A stretch of DNA of 17,247 nt from Zymogenus sp964542895 (GCA_964542895.1 CAZIWT010000067.1:1-17247); one strand, 5' to 3'; counted from the stretch's first letter, positions 1 to 7,246 are shown. Program-made: numbers and translations. Notes: generated by a model not told the origin, from the sequence alone.

Positions 1-79
1 TATACTTAAATACTTCCGAGGAGCATTCAGTTTTTAAACGAAATGGTCGAATTTGTATATTTTTACATTTTTTTTTAAG

Positions 80-98
80 GGAAACAGCGTATGTTTCC
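80..98. promoter_or_regulatory. Inverted repeat upstream of the HMGCS-like/thiolase operon
   Basis: GGAAACA (80-86), a 5-nt centre, then TGTTTCC (92-98) form a perfect 7-bp dyad about 60 bp before the first gene. It could be an operator for a dimeric regulator or a small hairpin in the leader. The flanks are very AT-rich (bases 30-80), but I could not pick a convincing -35/-10 pair. No known regulator site was recognised. Confidence 0.35.
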
Positions 99-160
99 GA
101 AAAGTTTTGAAATGTAATCAATGGCAGGATGTTGAAATTCATTAAAAGGAGAAGATGAAC

Positions 161-1615
161 ATGGTTGGAATAACTTCATACGGAGGCTATATTCCGAGGT
201 ACAGGTTAAACCGCGGTACCGTTTTCGGGGCGATGGGATGGTTTAATCCCGTAACCATCGCCGTCGCCCAGGGTGAGAAGTCCGTGGCCAACTACGACGA
301 GGACAGTATCACCATGGCCGTGGCGGCGGGCCTGGACGCCCTGAACGGTATAGGGAGGGAAAAAATCGACGGGGTTTACTTCGCTTCCACAACGTTGCCG
401 TACAAGGAGCGCTCCTGCGCCGGAATAGCGGCGTCGGCTCTGGATCTCAGAGACGACATAAGATTTGCGGATTTCGCCGAGGCGGTGAAGTCGGGCACCA
501 CTGCATCGATCGCGGCCCTTGACGCCGTCAAGGCCAAGGAAGCGAATAATATCATGGTCCTCGCGTCCGACTACCGCATGGGAAGGATGGGGAGCATGGT
601 CGAGCAGTTCTACGGAGACGGTTCGGGCTGTCTCGTTATGGGAGACAAAGACGTCATCGCGGAGTTCAAGGGCTCCTACTCCGTATCTTACGATTTCGTG
701 GATCACTTCAGATCGGACGACGCCCCCTTTGACCGCACCTGGGAGGAGCGCTGGATAAGGGACATGGGTTACGCCAAGATAATCCCCGAGGCGCTTCAGG
801 GTCTCCTTGAAAAGACCAAGGTAAAGGCGGAAGATGTGGCAAAGGTGGTCTACCCGTGTTACTTCGGACGCGATCACGCCAAGCTCGGCACGAAACTGGG
901 CTTCAAGCCGGAGGCGATCCACGGCAACATGCACGCGGAGACGGGAGACACGGGAGCTGCGCATCCCCTGGTGATGATGGTAAGCGCCCTTGCCGACGCC
1001 AAGCCCGGAGACAAGATCATCATGGCGAGCTTCGGCAGCGGGTCGGACGCCCTCCTCTTCGAGGTCACCGACAACATCAAGAAGCTCAAGGGAATCGAAG
1101 GAGTAAAGGGATCCCTCGCCCACAAGGCGGACCTCGCCCCTTACGAGAAATACGCCGTCTTCAGAAACCTCATCCCGATGGAGCTGGGAATCCGCGGCGA
1201 GGACGAGGCCTTCACCGCGTTCAGCACGCTTTGGAGAAACAGAAGGGCCGTCATGGGGCTCGTGGGAACCAAGTGTAAAGACTGCGATACACCCCAGTAC
1301 CCGCCCCAAAGGGTCTGCGTCAACCCGGACTGCGGCTCCATCGACCAGATGGAAGAATACCGCTTCTCCGATAAGGAGGGGACCATTTTCTCCTACACCG
1401 GCGATATGCTCTCCTTCTCGTTCGATCCGCCGCAGGTCTACGGCATCATCAGGTTCAAGGGCGGAGGCAGGCTCTGGACAGACTTCACCGACTGCAAGCT
1501 CGAAGACGTAAAGGTAGGTCAGAAGGTAAAGCTCTCTTTCAGGAGAAAATACTACGACGACAAGCGGGGAATACACGGCTACTTCTGGAAGGCTGTACCG
1601 ATAACCGAAAGCTAA
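161..1615 (+). CDS. HMG-CoA synthase-fold protein fused to a C-terminal DUF35 zinc-ribbon/OB domain
   Basis: The 484-residue protein (numbered from the ATG at 161) has two parts. Residues 1 to ~330 match the archaeal-type 3-hydroxy-3-methylglutaryl-CoA synthase / KAS III thiolase fold, with an opening MVGITSYGGYIPRYRL and a glycine-rich FGSGSD near 291-296. Residues ~350-484 are a DUF35 domain: a zinc ribbon with Cys372, Cys375, Cys386 and Cys391, then an OB-like fold (EGTIFSYT, YGIIRFKGG). DUF35 proteins bridge thiolase and HMGCS in archaea and partner thiolase BbsB in anaerobic toluene degradation. Aligned from memory with archaeal HMGCS, the catalytic Glu, Cys and His positions hold Thr77 (STTLPY), Val109 (EAVKSGT) and Pro232 (VVYPCY), so synthase activity is doubtful. 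The SD AAAAGGAG (144-151) is 9 nt from ATG 161 but only 3 nt from an alternative ATG at 155, hence the start chosen. The thiolase gene follows after 25 nt. Family assignment is firm; activity is not. Confidence 0.85.
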   Translation: MVGITSYGGYIPRYRLNRGTVFGAMGWFNPVTIAVAQGEKSVANYDEDSITMAVAAGLDALNGIGREKIDGVYFASTTLPYKERSCAGIAASALDLRDDIRFADFAEAVKSGTTASIAALDAVKAKEANNIMVLASDYRMGRMGSMVEQFYGDGSGCLVMGDKDVIAEFKGSYSVSYDFVDHFRSDDAPFDRTWEERWIRDMGYAKIIPEALQGLLEKTKVKAEDVAKVVYPCYFGRDHAKLGTKLGFKPEAIHGNMHAETGDTGAAHPLVMMVSALADAKPGDKIIMASFGSGSDALLFEVTDNIKKLKGIEGVKGSLAHKADLAPYEKYAVFRNLIPMELGIRGEDEAFTAFSTLWRNRRAVMGLVGTKCKDCDTPQYPPQRVCVNPDCGSIDQMEEYRFSDKEGTIFSYTGDMLSFSFDPPQVYGIIRFKGGGRLWTDFTDCKLEDVKVGQKVKLSFRRKYYDDKRGIHGYFWKAVPITES

Positions 1616-1640
1616 ATAACAAGGATGGAGGAAATATAAA

Positions 1641-2843
1641 ATGGCAAGTGGAATAAAGGATAAAGTGGCCATCCTCGGGATGGGCTGCACCAAGTTCGGC
1701 GAGCGCTGGGATGTGCAGGCAGAAGATCTAATGGTGGAGGCCTATAACGAGTGCATGGAGGACGCCGGTATAGAGAAAAAGGACATCGACGCCTCCTGGT
1801 TCGGCTCATGCTTCGACGAGGTTAACGTGGGAAAGAGCGCCATCTCCCTTCCCATGACCTTAAAACTCCCCTATATCGGGGCCACCCGCGTGGAGAACTT
1901 CTGCGCCAGCGGAACCGAGTCCTTCAGGGGCGCTACATACGCCGTTGCCTCGGGGGCTGCGGACATCGCCCTGGCCATGGGCGCCGAGAAGCTCAAGGAC
2001 ACAGGCTACGGAGGTCTCCCGGACTTCGGAACGGCCATGGGGACATTCAACAGGCTGATAATGCCCAACGCCACGGCGCCGGGCTCCTTTGCGCTGATGG
2101 CTACCGGCTACTGCGCAAAATACAACGTCTCACCCGAGGACCTCAAGACGGCGCTGGCGAAGATCTCCGCAAAGAGCCACGCAAACGGGGCGAAGAACCC
2201 GAAGGCGCACCTTAGGAAAAATGTCACCGTCGACCAGATTTTGTCGGCACCGATCATCGCATGGCCCCTGGGGCTCTTCGACTGCTGCGGCGTATCGGAC
2301 GGGGCGGCCTGCGCCATCGTCACCACGCCCGAGATCGCAAAGAAGCTCAAGCCGAACGAGGAACCGATCCTCGTAAAGGCGCTGCAGATCGCCATTACGT
2401 CTGGTGAGGAAATGTGGTACGACAACTGGGACGGCGCCCACGTGGAGACAACCACCCGCGCCGCCGCCAAGGCCTACGCAGAGGCGGGAGTCAAGACTCC
2501 GAGGGAGGAGATAAGCATGATGGAGGTTCACGACTGCTTCTCCATCACCGAGCTCGCCACATACGAGGACTTACAGATATCCCCCAGGGGGAAGGCGATC
2601 GACGACATCAACGACGGCTTCTACAACCTCGATGGAAAGCTCCCGTGCCAGCCGGACGGCGGCCTCAAGTGCTTCGGACATCCCATCGGCGCCTCGGGTT
2701 TAAGGATGCTCTACGAGATGTACAACCAGCTCAACGGCAGGTCGGGCGACCGCCAGATCAAGGACCCGAAACTGGGCCTTACCCACAACCTGGGCGGCTT
2801 TCCCGCAATGAGCGTCTGCTCCGTCGCTATAATCGGGAAGTAG
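1641..2843 (+). CDS. Thiolase family protein (SCP-x/acetyl-CoA acetyltransferase type)
   Basis: A 400-residue thiolase that should cleave or form a C-C bond between acyl-CoA units. The nucleophile is Cys88 in ENFCASG. The second-half signatures are EVHDCF (His297), GHPIGASG (His347) and HNLGG (381-385), the pattern of the SCP-x / archaeal / BbsB branch rather than of classical FadA. Length is normal for this branch. A clear SD GGAGG (1627-1631) lies 9 nt before ATG. The gene is 25 nt after the HMGCS-like/DUF35 gene and the pair ends at one terminator, so they are very likely co-transcribed and probably form a complex through the DUF35 domain, as this thiolase branch does in archaea. The substrate cannot be read from the sequence: acetoacetyl-CoA, a branched 3-oxoacyl-CoA or an aromatic 3-oxoacyl-CoA are all possible. 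No CoA-transferase, dehydrogenase or hydratase neighbours are present to narrow it. Confidence 0.9.
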   Translation: MASGIKDKVAILGMGCTKFGERWDVQAEDLMVEAYNECMEDAGIEKKDIDASWFGSCFDEVNVGKSAISLPMTLKLPYIGATRVENFCASGTESFRGATYAVASGAADIALAMGAEKLKDTGYGGLPDFGTAMGTFNRLIMPNATAPGSFALMATGYCAKYNVSPEDLKTALAKISAKSHANGAKNPKAHLRKNVTVDQILSAPIIAWPLGLFDCCGVSDGAACAIVTTPEIAKKLKPNEEPILVKALQIAITSGEEMWYDNWDGAHVETTTRAAAKAYAEAGVKTPREEISMMEVHDCFSITELATYEDLQISPRGKAIDDINDGFYNLDGKLPCQPDGGLKCFGHPIGASGLRMLYEMYNQLNGRSGDRQIKDPKLGLTHNLGGFPAMSVCSVAIIGK

Positions 2844-2860
2844 GGGTCTGGTCGATTAAA

Positions 2861-2881
2861 CCATTGGTAAAAGACCAATGG
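2861..2881 (+). repeat. Small perfect inverted repeat after the thiolase gene
   Basis: CCATTGGT (2861-2868), loop AAAAG, ACCAATGG (2874-2881). It is an 8-bp hairpin 17 bp after the stop codon and just before the terminator. It lacks a T-run, so it is probably an mRNA 3'-end stabilising hairpin or a protein-binding dyad. Confidence 0.4.
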
Positions 2882-2909
2882 ATTGACTGGTAAACTCACA
2901 ACTATAACT

Positions 2910-2942
2910 AAAAAGGGGGGCGATAATCGCTCCCCTTTTTTT
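2910..2942 (+). terminator. Rho-independent terminator of the HMGCS-like/thiolase operon
   Basis: An A-run and GGGGGG arm (2911-2920) pair with CTCCCC and the following T-run (2930-2942); the inner stem is GCGA/TCGC with loop TAA. The stem is long, GC-rich at the core, and flanked by A5/T7. Confidence 0.9.
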
Positions 2943-2978
2943 CATCTCCAAAGGCCGTTCCTCAAAAAACCAAACGTA

Positions 2979-3007
2979 TTGACATCCCCCCCTCAAACAA
3001 GTATAGT
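2979..3007 (+). promoter_or_regulatory. Sigma70-type promoter of the beta-propeller gene
   Basis: TTGACA (2979-2984), a 17-bp spacer, then TATAGT (3002-3007): 6/6 and 5/6 matches to consensus. The start codon is 35 bp downstream of the -10, giving a short leader of about 30 nt. Confidence 0.8.
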
Positions 3008-3042
3008 TATTTAATAACCAATAAAATAATGACGAGGATAAG

Positions 3043-4173
3043 ATGTCAAAAAGAAAGAGGTCAAGAAGATATCTTAAACAGATTTTAATCCTTGCCGCTC
3101 TCGGCACGGCCTGGGCCCTCCTCTTCTCCGGGGCGGAGAAGATCAACTCTACATACACTATGTTCAGAAACCGCCCGGACAGGACCGGCGTCTTTCACAC
3201 CAAGGCCCTCTACTCCCTCAGCCGGATCAAGTGGACCTTTAGAAGCGAAGACGCAATTCATTCGACTCCAATGGTATCGAGAGGGATAGTCTACTTCGGC
3301 AGCAGCGATAAATCCTTTTACGCCGTGGACGCGAGGTCCGGCTTTCTGAAGTGGAGATTCGTGGCCGAGGATGACATATTGAGCTCGCCTGCCGTGGCGG
3401 GAAACGTCGTCTACTTCGGGAGCGACGACGAGAGGCTCTACGCCCTCGATAAAAAAACGGGGGTCGTAAGGTGGACGTTCAAGACCGAGGGCAATATCAG
3501 GTCGTCGCCGGTGGTTTCCGAGGGGGTCGTCTACTTCGGGAGCGACGACGGCCTCCTCTACGCGGTCGACTCCCAGACCGGCGTGTTGAGATGGAGCTTT
3601 AACGCCGAGGACAATATCAAATCGTCCCCCGCGGTCGTGGGGAGCGCGATTTTCTTCGGATGTGACAACGGGGTGCTCTACAGGCTCGACAAGTGGACCG
3701 GGGCGATGATGTGGGGATTCAAGGCGGAAAGTAACATCGAGTCCTCCCCGGCCGTATCAAACGGTGTCGCCTATTTCGGGAGCGACGACGACCACTTCTA
3801 CGCTGTAGATACAAACCTGGGTCAGCTGATATGGCGCTTCAAAACCGAGGACGACGTAAAGTCCTCTCCGGCCGTTTTGGGGAGTACGGTCTTCTTCGGA
3901 GGCGACGACGGGCGCTTCTACGCCCTCGATGTAAGAACGGGGATGCCTAAGTGGCAATATTTCACCGATGACAAGATCAGGACGTCTCCCGCCGTCTGCG
4001 CCGGCGCTGTATATTTCGGCGGTGACGACGGCAGGCTCTACGCTCTGAGGACGGACAACGGTGGGATGAGGTGGCAGTACAGGGTGGAAAAGCCGATCCG
4101 CTCGTCGCCGATAGTACAGGACAAGGTGGTCTACTTCGGCGACGATTCCGGATTCCTCTATGCCCTGAGATAA
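3043..4173 (+). CDS. Membrane-anchored PQQ-like beta-propeller repeat protein
   Basis: The 376-residue protein starts with a basic patch and one hydrophobic segment (about 12-29, ILILAALGTAWALLF), a signal anchor or signal peptide that places the rest in the periplasm. After a lead-in motif FRNRPDRTG (41-49) there are eight repeats, each starting with Trp: W64, W104, W144, W184, W224, W264, W304 and W344. The first seven are exactly 40 residues and the last is cut to 33 by the C-terminus. Each repeat reads roughly W-x-F-(6x)-SSPAV-(4x)-VYFGSDDG-x-LYALD-(2x)-TG, the PQQ/BamB-type blade signature. No enzyme active site is evident. Such propellers scaffold or bind partners; BamB is the known envelope example, but this one is more regular than BamB and has no lipobox. 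It has its own promoter and terminator, so it appears monocistronic. SD GAGG at 3034-3037. Confidence 0.85.
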   Translation: MSKRKRSRRYLKQILILAALGTAWALLFSGAEKINSTYTMFRNRPDRTGVFHTKALYSLSRIKWTFRSEDAIHSTPMVSRGIVYFGSSDKSFYAVDARSGFLKWRFVAEDDILSSPAVAGNVVYFGSDDERLYALDKKTGVVRWTFKTEGNIRSSPVVSEGVVYFGSDDGLLYAVDSQTGVLRWSFNAEDNIKSSPAVVGSAIFFGCDNGVLYRLDKWTGAMMWGFKAESNIESSPAVSNGVAYFGSDDDHFYAVDTNLGQLIWRFKTEDDVKSSPAVLGSTVFFGGDDGRFYALDVRTGMPKWQYFTDDKIRTSPAVCAGAVYFGGDDGRLYALRTDNGGMRWQYRVEKPIRSSPIVQDKVVYFGDDSGFLYALR

Positions 4174-4267
4174 GGAGAAACCTCCTTGTTAAAATCGACC
4201 GCCCCGACGAGACAGCGGCCCAAAATTATAGGCTTGAACGCCCCCCTTTAAAATTAAAAATAGAATC

Positions 4268-4313
4268 AAAAAATCCCCGGCCGCGCCCGCCGCGACCGGG
4301 GTATCTATTTTTG
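4268..4313. terminator. Bidirectional terminator between convergent genes
   Basis: CCCCGGCCGCG (4275-4285), a 5-nt loop, then CGCGACCGGGG (4291-4301), with one mismatch in an 11-bp stem. A6 precedes it and TATCTATTTTT follows. On the - strand the hairpin is followed by T6, so it best terminates the - strand secreted-repeat gene, and it can also serve the propeller gene. The rest of 4174-4435 holds only a small CCGCA/TGCGG hairpin (4371-4385) and no credible gene. Confidence 0.75.
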
Positions 4314-4435
4314 TGTTGTTAGAATCTACCTCATCCTTATCTAAAAACGAGTCCTTCTCCCCTCCCCTGACCGCACAGACTGCGGGCACGCTCCCGTAAT
4401 TTTCAGATCCTATTGATGAACCACCTAACCTTTCG

Positions 4436-5635
4436 TCACGGCGTGACCGTCAGGAAGTTCTTCGGCTGATTCGCATGTTTACGCTTCCCCTTGAACTCGA
4501 TCTCAGGGTGACCACTCTTTGCCCCCGGCGGAACGATAACGGTGAAGTAGGTCTGGCTCTTCACCGAGTGCTTCGGCAGGTGCTGGCCGTTTAAGAAAAC
4601 CTCCACGAAGGGCTCCGCTTGTAAATCCAGTTTTATCCAGAGCTCGCCGCCCGCCTTGATCGGATTCGGGCCGAAGCTGAAGTTCGGCGCCTTGGCCGGG
4701 GGCTTCGGTGTCCCAGGTGGCGATCCGCCGGTTCCTATCTTCAAGAAGTTCTTCGGCTGATGAGACCTTACACGCTTTCCCATATACTCGATCTCCGGGT
4801 GGCCGCTCTTTGCCCCCGGCGGCACGATCACTGTAAAGTAGGTCTGGCTCTTCACCGAGTGCTTCGGGATGTGCTGCCCGTTAAGGAAGAGCTCTACGTT
4901 GTTTACCTCATTTGAAGTGAGCTCTATCCAGAGCTCGTCGCCGGGATTCGCCGGATTAGGCCCGAAGCTGAAGTTTGGCCCGCTCCAGCCGGGCGGTGTG
5001 GGGCTTGTCCCCGATATCGTCAGGAAGTTTTTCGGCTGGTTGGAGCGTATCCGCCTTCCCCCATACTCGATCTCCGGGTGGCCGCTTTTGGCATTCGCCG
5101 GAAGGATGACGGTAAAATAGCTTTGCCCCTTAACCGAGTGCTTCGGCAGGTGCTGGCCGTTGAGGAAGAGCTCGGTCTTCCCCGCGACGTTGGAGTTAAG
5201 GTTTATCCAGAGCTCGCCGCCCGCCTTCGCGGGATTCGGCCCGAAGCTGAAGTTCGGATCGCCCGATCCCGGAGACGGCCCGCCGCCCCCCGGCCCCCGA
5301 TGGAAAGACACCCCGTTGTTCCAGATTATACCGGTGGCCCAACCCGAGGGGTTTTTGGTTATCTTTCCTTCCGCGTATCCGAAGGGCCAGGCGGCGGAGA
5401 TCTTGTCGCCGTCTATGTCTCCGACGCCTATCTCACCGGTCTTCGGCACCTGCCACTGGAACTTGTCCCCAGCCTGGATGATGACGTACTCGTTTCCGGT
5501 GTTGCTGTGCCACGTGCCGGAAATGTCCGGCTCCCCGGCGGAGTGGGCGTAGCCGCCAAAAAAAACAAAGGAAATAGCCGAAACCATAATGACAAAGGTA
5601 ACCAGCTCTTTCCTCTTATCTCTTGCCTTCAACAT
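4436..5635 (-). CDS. Secreted protein with three tandem ~81-residue repeats
   Basis: The 399-residue protein has a signal peptide (basic N-terminus, hydrophobic core 11-27, likely cleavage after AHSA, residue 33). Residues ~35-113 form a small unit (ISGTWHSNTGNEYVII...WQVPKTGE...GWATGIIWNNGVSFHR) that looks like an antiparallel beta domain. A Gly/Pro linker (114-126) leads into three near-identical repeats at about 127-207, 220-300 and 317-397, separated by further Pro/Gly-rich linkers. Each repeat carries NFSFGPNP, ELWI, FLNGQH-PKHSVK-Q-YFTVI-P, and KSGHPEIE-x-GKR...QPKNFL. The pattern suggests all-beta, possibly Ig-like, extracellular modules. I do not recognise the family by name. The start has GGGGG 6 nt upstream. 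Two CRP-like sites lie upstream. Exported repeat adhesin or matrix protein is a guess. Confidence 0.75.
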   Translation of the reverse strand: MLKARDKRKELVTFVIMVSAISFVFFGGYAHSAGEPDISGTWHSNTGNEYVIIQAGDKFQWQVPKTGEIGVGDIDGDKISAAWPFGYAEGKITKNPSGWATGIIWNNGVSFHRGPGGGGPSPGSGDPNFSFGPNPAKAGGELWINLNSNVAGKTELFLNGQHLPKHSVKGQSYFTVILPANAKSGHPEIEYGGRRIRSNQPKNFLTISGTSPTPPGWSGPNFSFGPNPANPGDELWIELTSNEVNNVELFLNGQHIPKHSVKSQTYFTVIVPPGAKSGHPEIEYMGKRVRSHQPKNFLKIGTGGSPPGTPKPPAKAPNFSFGPNPIKAGGELWIKLDLQAEPFVEVFLNGQHLPKHSVKSQTYFTVIVPPGAKSGHPEIEFKGKRKHANQPKNFLTVTP

Positions 5636-5703
5636 TTTTTACCCCCGATTTAAAAACATTTAAAAGCCGCAAGCAAACGGATTACGGCAATCTCCACGTA
5701 TCT

Positions 5704-5709
5704 ATTGTA
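5704..5709 (-). promoter_or_regulatory. Probable -10 element of the secreted-repeat gene
   Basis: TACAAT on the - strand (5/6 to consensus) about 70 bp before the start codon. The hexamer 17 bp upstream (CGAAAA) is a poor -35, as is usual for activator-dependent promoters. The two CRP-like palindromes at 5740-5755 and 5788-5803 lie just upstream. Confidence 0.4.
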
Positions 5710-5739
5710 CCACATATATCAGGGGATTTTCGGTTTCGA

Positions 5740-5755
5740 TGTGAGAACTCTCACT
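5740..5755. promoter_or_regulatory. CRP/FNR-superfamily-like palindrome, proximal
   Basis: TGTGA-GAACTC-TCACT matches the CRP half-site arrangement TGTGA-N6-TCACA in 9 of 10 defined positions. It is centred about 50 bp upstream of the start point predicted from the TACAAT -10. The regulator is not in the window; the site call rests on the motif alone. Confidence 0.45.
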
Positions 5756-5787
5756 TTTAGAGATTATTTGTGGAAAAAAGGATATAG

Positions 5788-5803
5788 TGTGACGAAAGTC
5801 ACG
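5788..5803. promoter_or_regulatory. CRP/FNR-superfamily-like palindrome, distal
   Basis: TGTGA-CGAAAG-TCACG matches TGTGA-N6-TCACA in 9 of 10 positions. Its centre is 48 bp from the proximal site. The remaining gene-free stretch 5804-5964 shows no further motif and no clear terminator for selD. Confidence 0.45.
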
Positions 5804-5964
5804 ATCTGGATGGATATTTTTATTGAAATCGATGATCGAGCTGTTTTAAGGGATTCGGGGATGCCGGTCTCAAAATCGTTTCAACCTCACCGTTTTCGAC
5901 ATTGATCCGTTCCCGCCTCAAACTTGGCTCCCATCCCGAAGCGACCTCCCGCATCGATCCTGGC

Positions 5965-7008
5965 CTACGGCGTAAACATTATACCCTCCCCCTCGGAAAC
6001 CTCCCCCACCACCCAGAGGTCTTCACCGGCCTCCTGAAACTTCGACTTCAATGCGTCGAGGTCTTCCGGCTTCACCGCCGCCAGGAGCCCCCCGGAGGTC
6101 TCCGGGGTAAACAGTAACTGTCTCATCTCCTCAGGGATCGTTTCATCGAACTGGACGCTCTCCTTGAATGACCGCTCGTTGTTGCAGGTTCCCGCGGGGA
6201 AGAGCCACATATCGGCGTATCTCTCCGCCCCTGACATGAACGGCAGGTTCTTGACGGAAAATTTCAGCCGCACTTTACTGCTTTTCGCCATCTCCAGCGA
6301 GTGGCCGGAGAGGGCAAACCCGGTGACATCGGTCACGGCGTCCGCCCCCACCTCCCTCAGCAGCCTGGAGGCGGCCCTGTTGAGCTTCTTCATCCACATT
6401 GTTGCGCTATCCACGTCCTCCTTAGCCGCCTCCCCCGCCTTCAGGACGGTGGTCACGATCCCTACGCCCAAGGGCTTGGTGAGGACGAGGGCGTCTCCGG
6501 GGACGGCGCCCTTGTTCGTGTGGATTCGCTCCGGGTGGGCCGTTCCCATCGCCACAAGACCGTACTTCGGCTCCCTGTCGTCTATGGTGTGGCCCCCCGC
6601 CAGGACTCCCCCCGCCTCCCTGACCTTGTCCGCCCCTCCCTCCAAAATCTTCCCGATGATCTCCCTCGGCAGGTCTTCGGGGAAGCCGCATATGTTGAGG
6701 GCGACGACGAGGTCCGCCCCCATTGCATAAATATCGGACAGGGCGTTGGCGGCCGCAACGGCGCCGAAGTCGAAAGGGTCGTCCACCACTGGGGTGAAGA
6801 AGTCCAGCGTCAGGACGATGGCGGTCTCATCGTTGATCCTGTAGACCGCGGCGTCGTCCCAATCATCAAGACCCACCATCAGGTTGGGAAAACCGTCCCT
6901 CGGGAAATAATCCTGTAATCGGCGCATGACCTGCGCCAGGGCGTCGGGGGCCGTCTTTGCGGCTCACCCCGCGGCCCTGACCATAGAGGTCAATTTGATC
7001 TCTTCCAT
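5965..7008 (-). CDS. selD: Selenide, water dikinase SelD, a selenoprotein (in-frame UGA = Sec15)
   Basis: SelD makes selenophosphate from selenide and ATP, the Se donor for selenocysteine tRNA and selenouridine. The sequence from Met at 6927 lacks the family's catalytic N-terminus. Reading upstream in frame from ATG 7008 gives MEEIKLTSMVRAAG, then TGA (6966-6964), then AAKTAPDALAQV joined to MRRLQDYF. This is the SelD active-site block (AGUxxK in Sec-type, AGCGCK in E. coli), so UGA encodes the catalytic Sec15 and Lys18 follows. Total length of 347 fits the family. Other signatures are DDWDDAAVY, TLDFFTPVVDD, ANALSDIYAMG, AGGHTI and TDVTGFALSGH. An SD (GAGGAGGAG) directly precedes ATG 7008. 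A SECIS-like hairpin starts 26 nt after the UGA. The gene lies 19 nt downstream of the DUF3343 gene. A conventional stop-to-stop call would wrongly truncate it to 320 residues starting at 6927. Confidence 0.93.
6921..6937 (-). promoter_or_regulatory. bSECIS element of selD
   Basis: On the selD sense strand GGCGCA-GGUCA-UGCGCC forms a 6-bp stem with apical loop GGUCA. The core GCAGGUC-UGC closely resembles the apical hairpin of E. coli fdhF (GCAGGUCUGC). It lies at nt 27-43 after the UGA, with the loop at nt 33-37, inside the range known for bacterial SECIS elements. It should recruit SelB for Sec insertion. Confidence 0.8.
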
Positions 7009-7027
7009 CTCCTCCTCGCTTCTGTAA

Positions 7028-7246
7028 TTATATGCTTACTATCTCGTTAAAGGGTACCCTCCTCTCCTTCAAGATGCCCTCGGATATCTCGATATCATCT
7101 GCGGGTATCCTAACCGTAACGCCGCAGTCGCTGCTCAGGTGGCGGGGAACGGGGATGAGCTTTGCCGTTATCCCAGCATCCTTCAAGACCCTCTCCCCTT
7201 TTATGGCGTAGCTCGTGCTGTCCATCAATACCACGGCGTATTCCAT
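7028..7246 (-). CDS. DUF3343 family putative Se/S carrier protein
   Basis: The 72-residue cytosolic protein opens MEYAVVLMDSTSYAIKGERVLKDAGI and contains the conserved PVPRHLSSDCGVTVRI segment with Cys41. These match DUF3343, described as a putative selenium/sulfur carrier family and often found beside selD and YedF-type genes. Cys41 is the likely persulfide/perselenide carrier. It sits between the Csd-like gene (124 nt upstream) and selD (19 nt downstream), which fits a role in passing Se from the lyase to SelD; that route is inference. The SD is weak (AAAGGGA about 11 nt upstream). The 7247-7369 gap holds a TATAAT on the - strand (7324-7329) without a good -35, so an internal promoter is possible but unproven. 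Confidence 0.8.
   Translation of the reverse strand: MEYAVVLMDSTSYAIKGERVLKDAGITAKLIPVPRHLSSDCGVTVRIPADDIEISEGILKERRVPFNEIVSI

Noticed and set aside
206..1693. Long open frame (495 codons) on the - strand opposite the HMGCS-like gene
   Set aside because: Its protein has no recognisable domain, it fully overlaps a clear gene with an SD and family motifs, and such antisense frames are common in GC-rich coding DNA.
3253..4173. 120-bp periodic repeats as a CRISPR-like or tandem DNA array
   Set aside because: The period is coding: each unit is one 40-residue propeller blade, and there are no spacers.
5705..5905. 66-codon + strand frame between selD and the secreted-repeat gene
   Set aside because: No SD, no family resemblance, and it overlaps the two CRP-like sites and the - strand promoter region.
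5965..6927. SelD as a 320-residue protein starting at Met 6927
   Set aside because: It would lack the catalytic N-terminus; the frame continues upstream through a UGA with a SECIS hairpin to an ATG with an SD, giving normal length.
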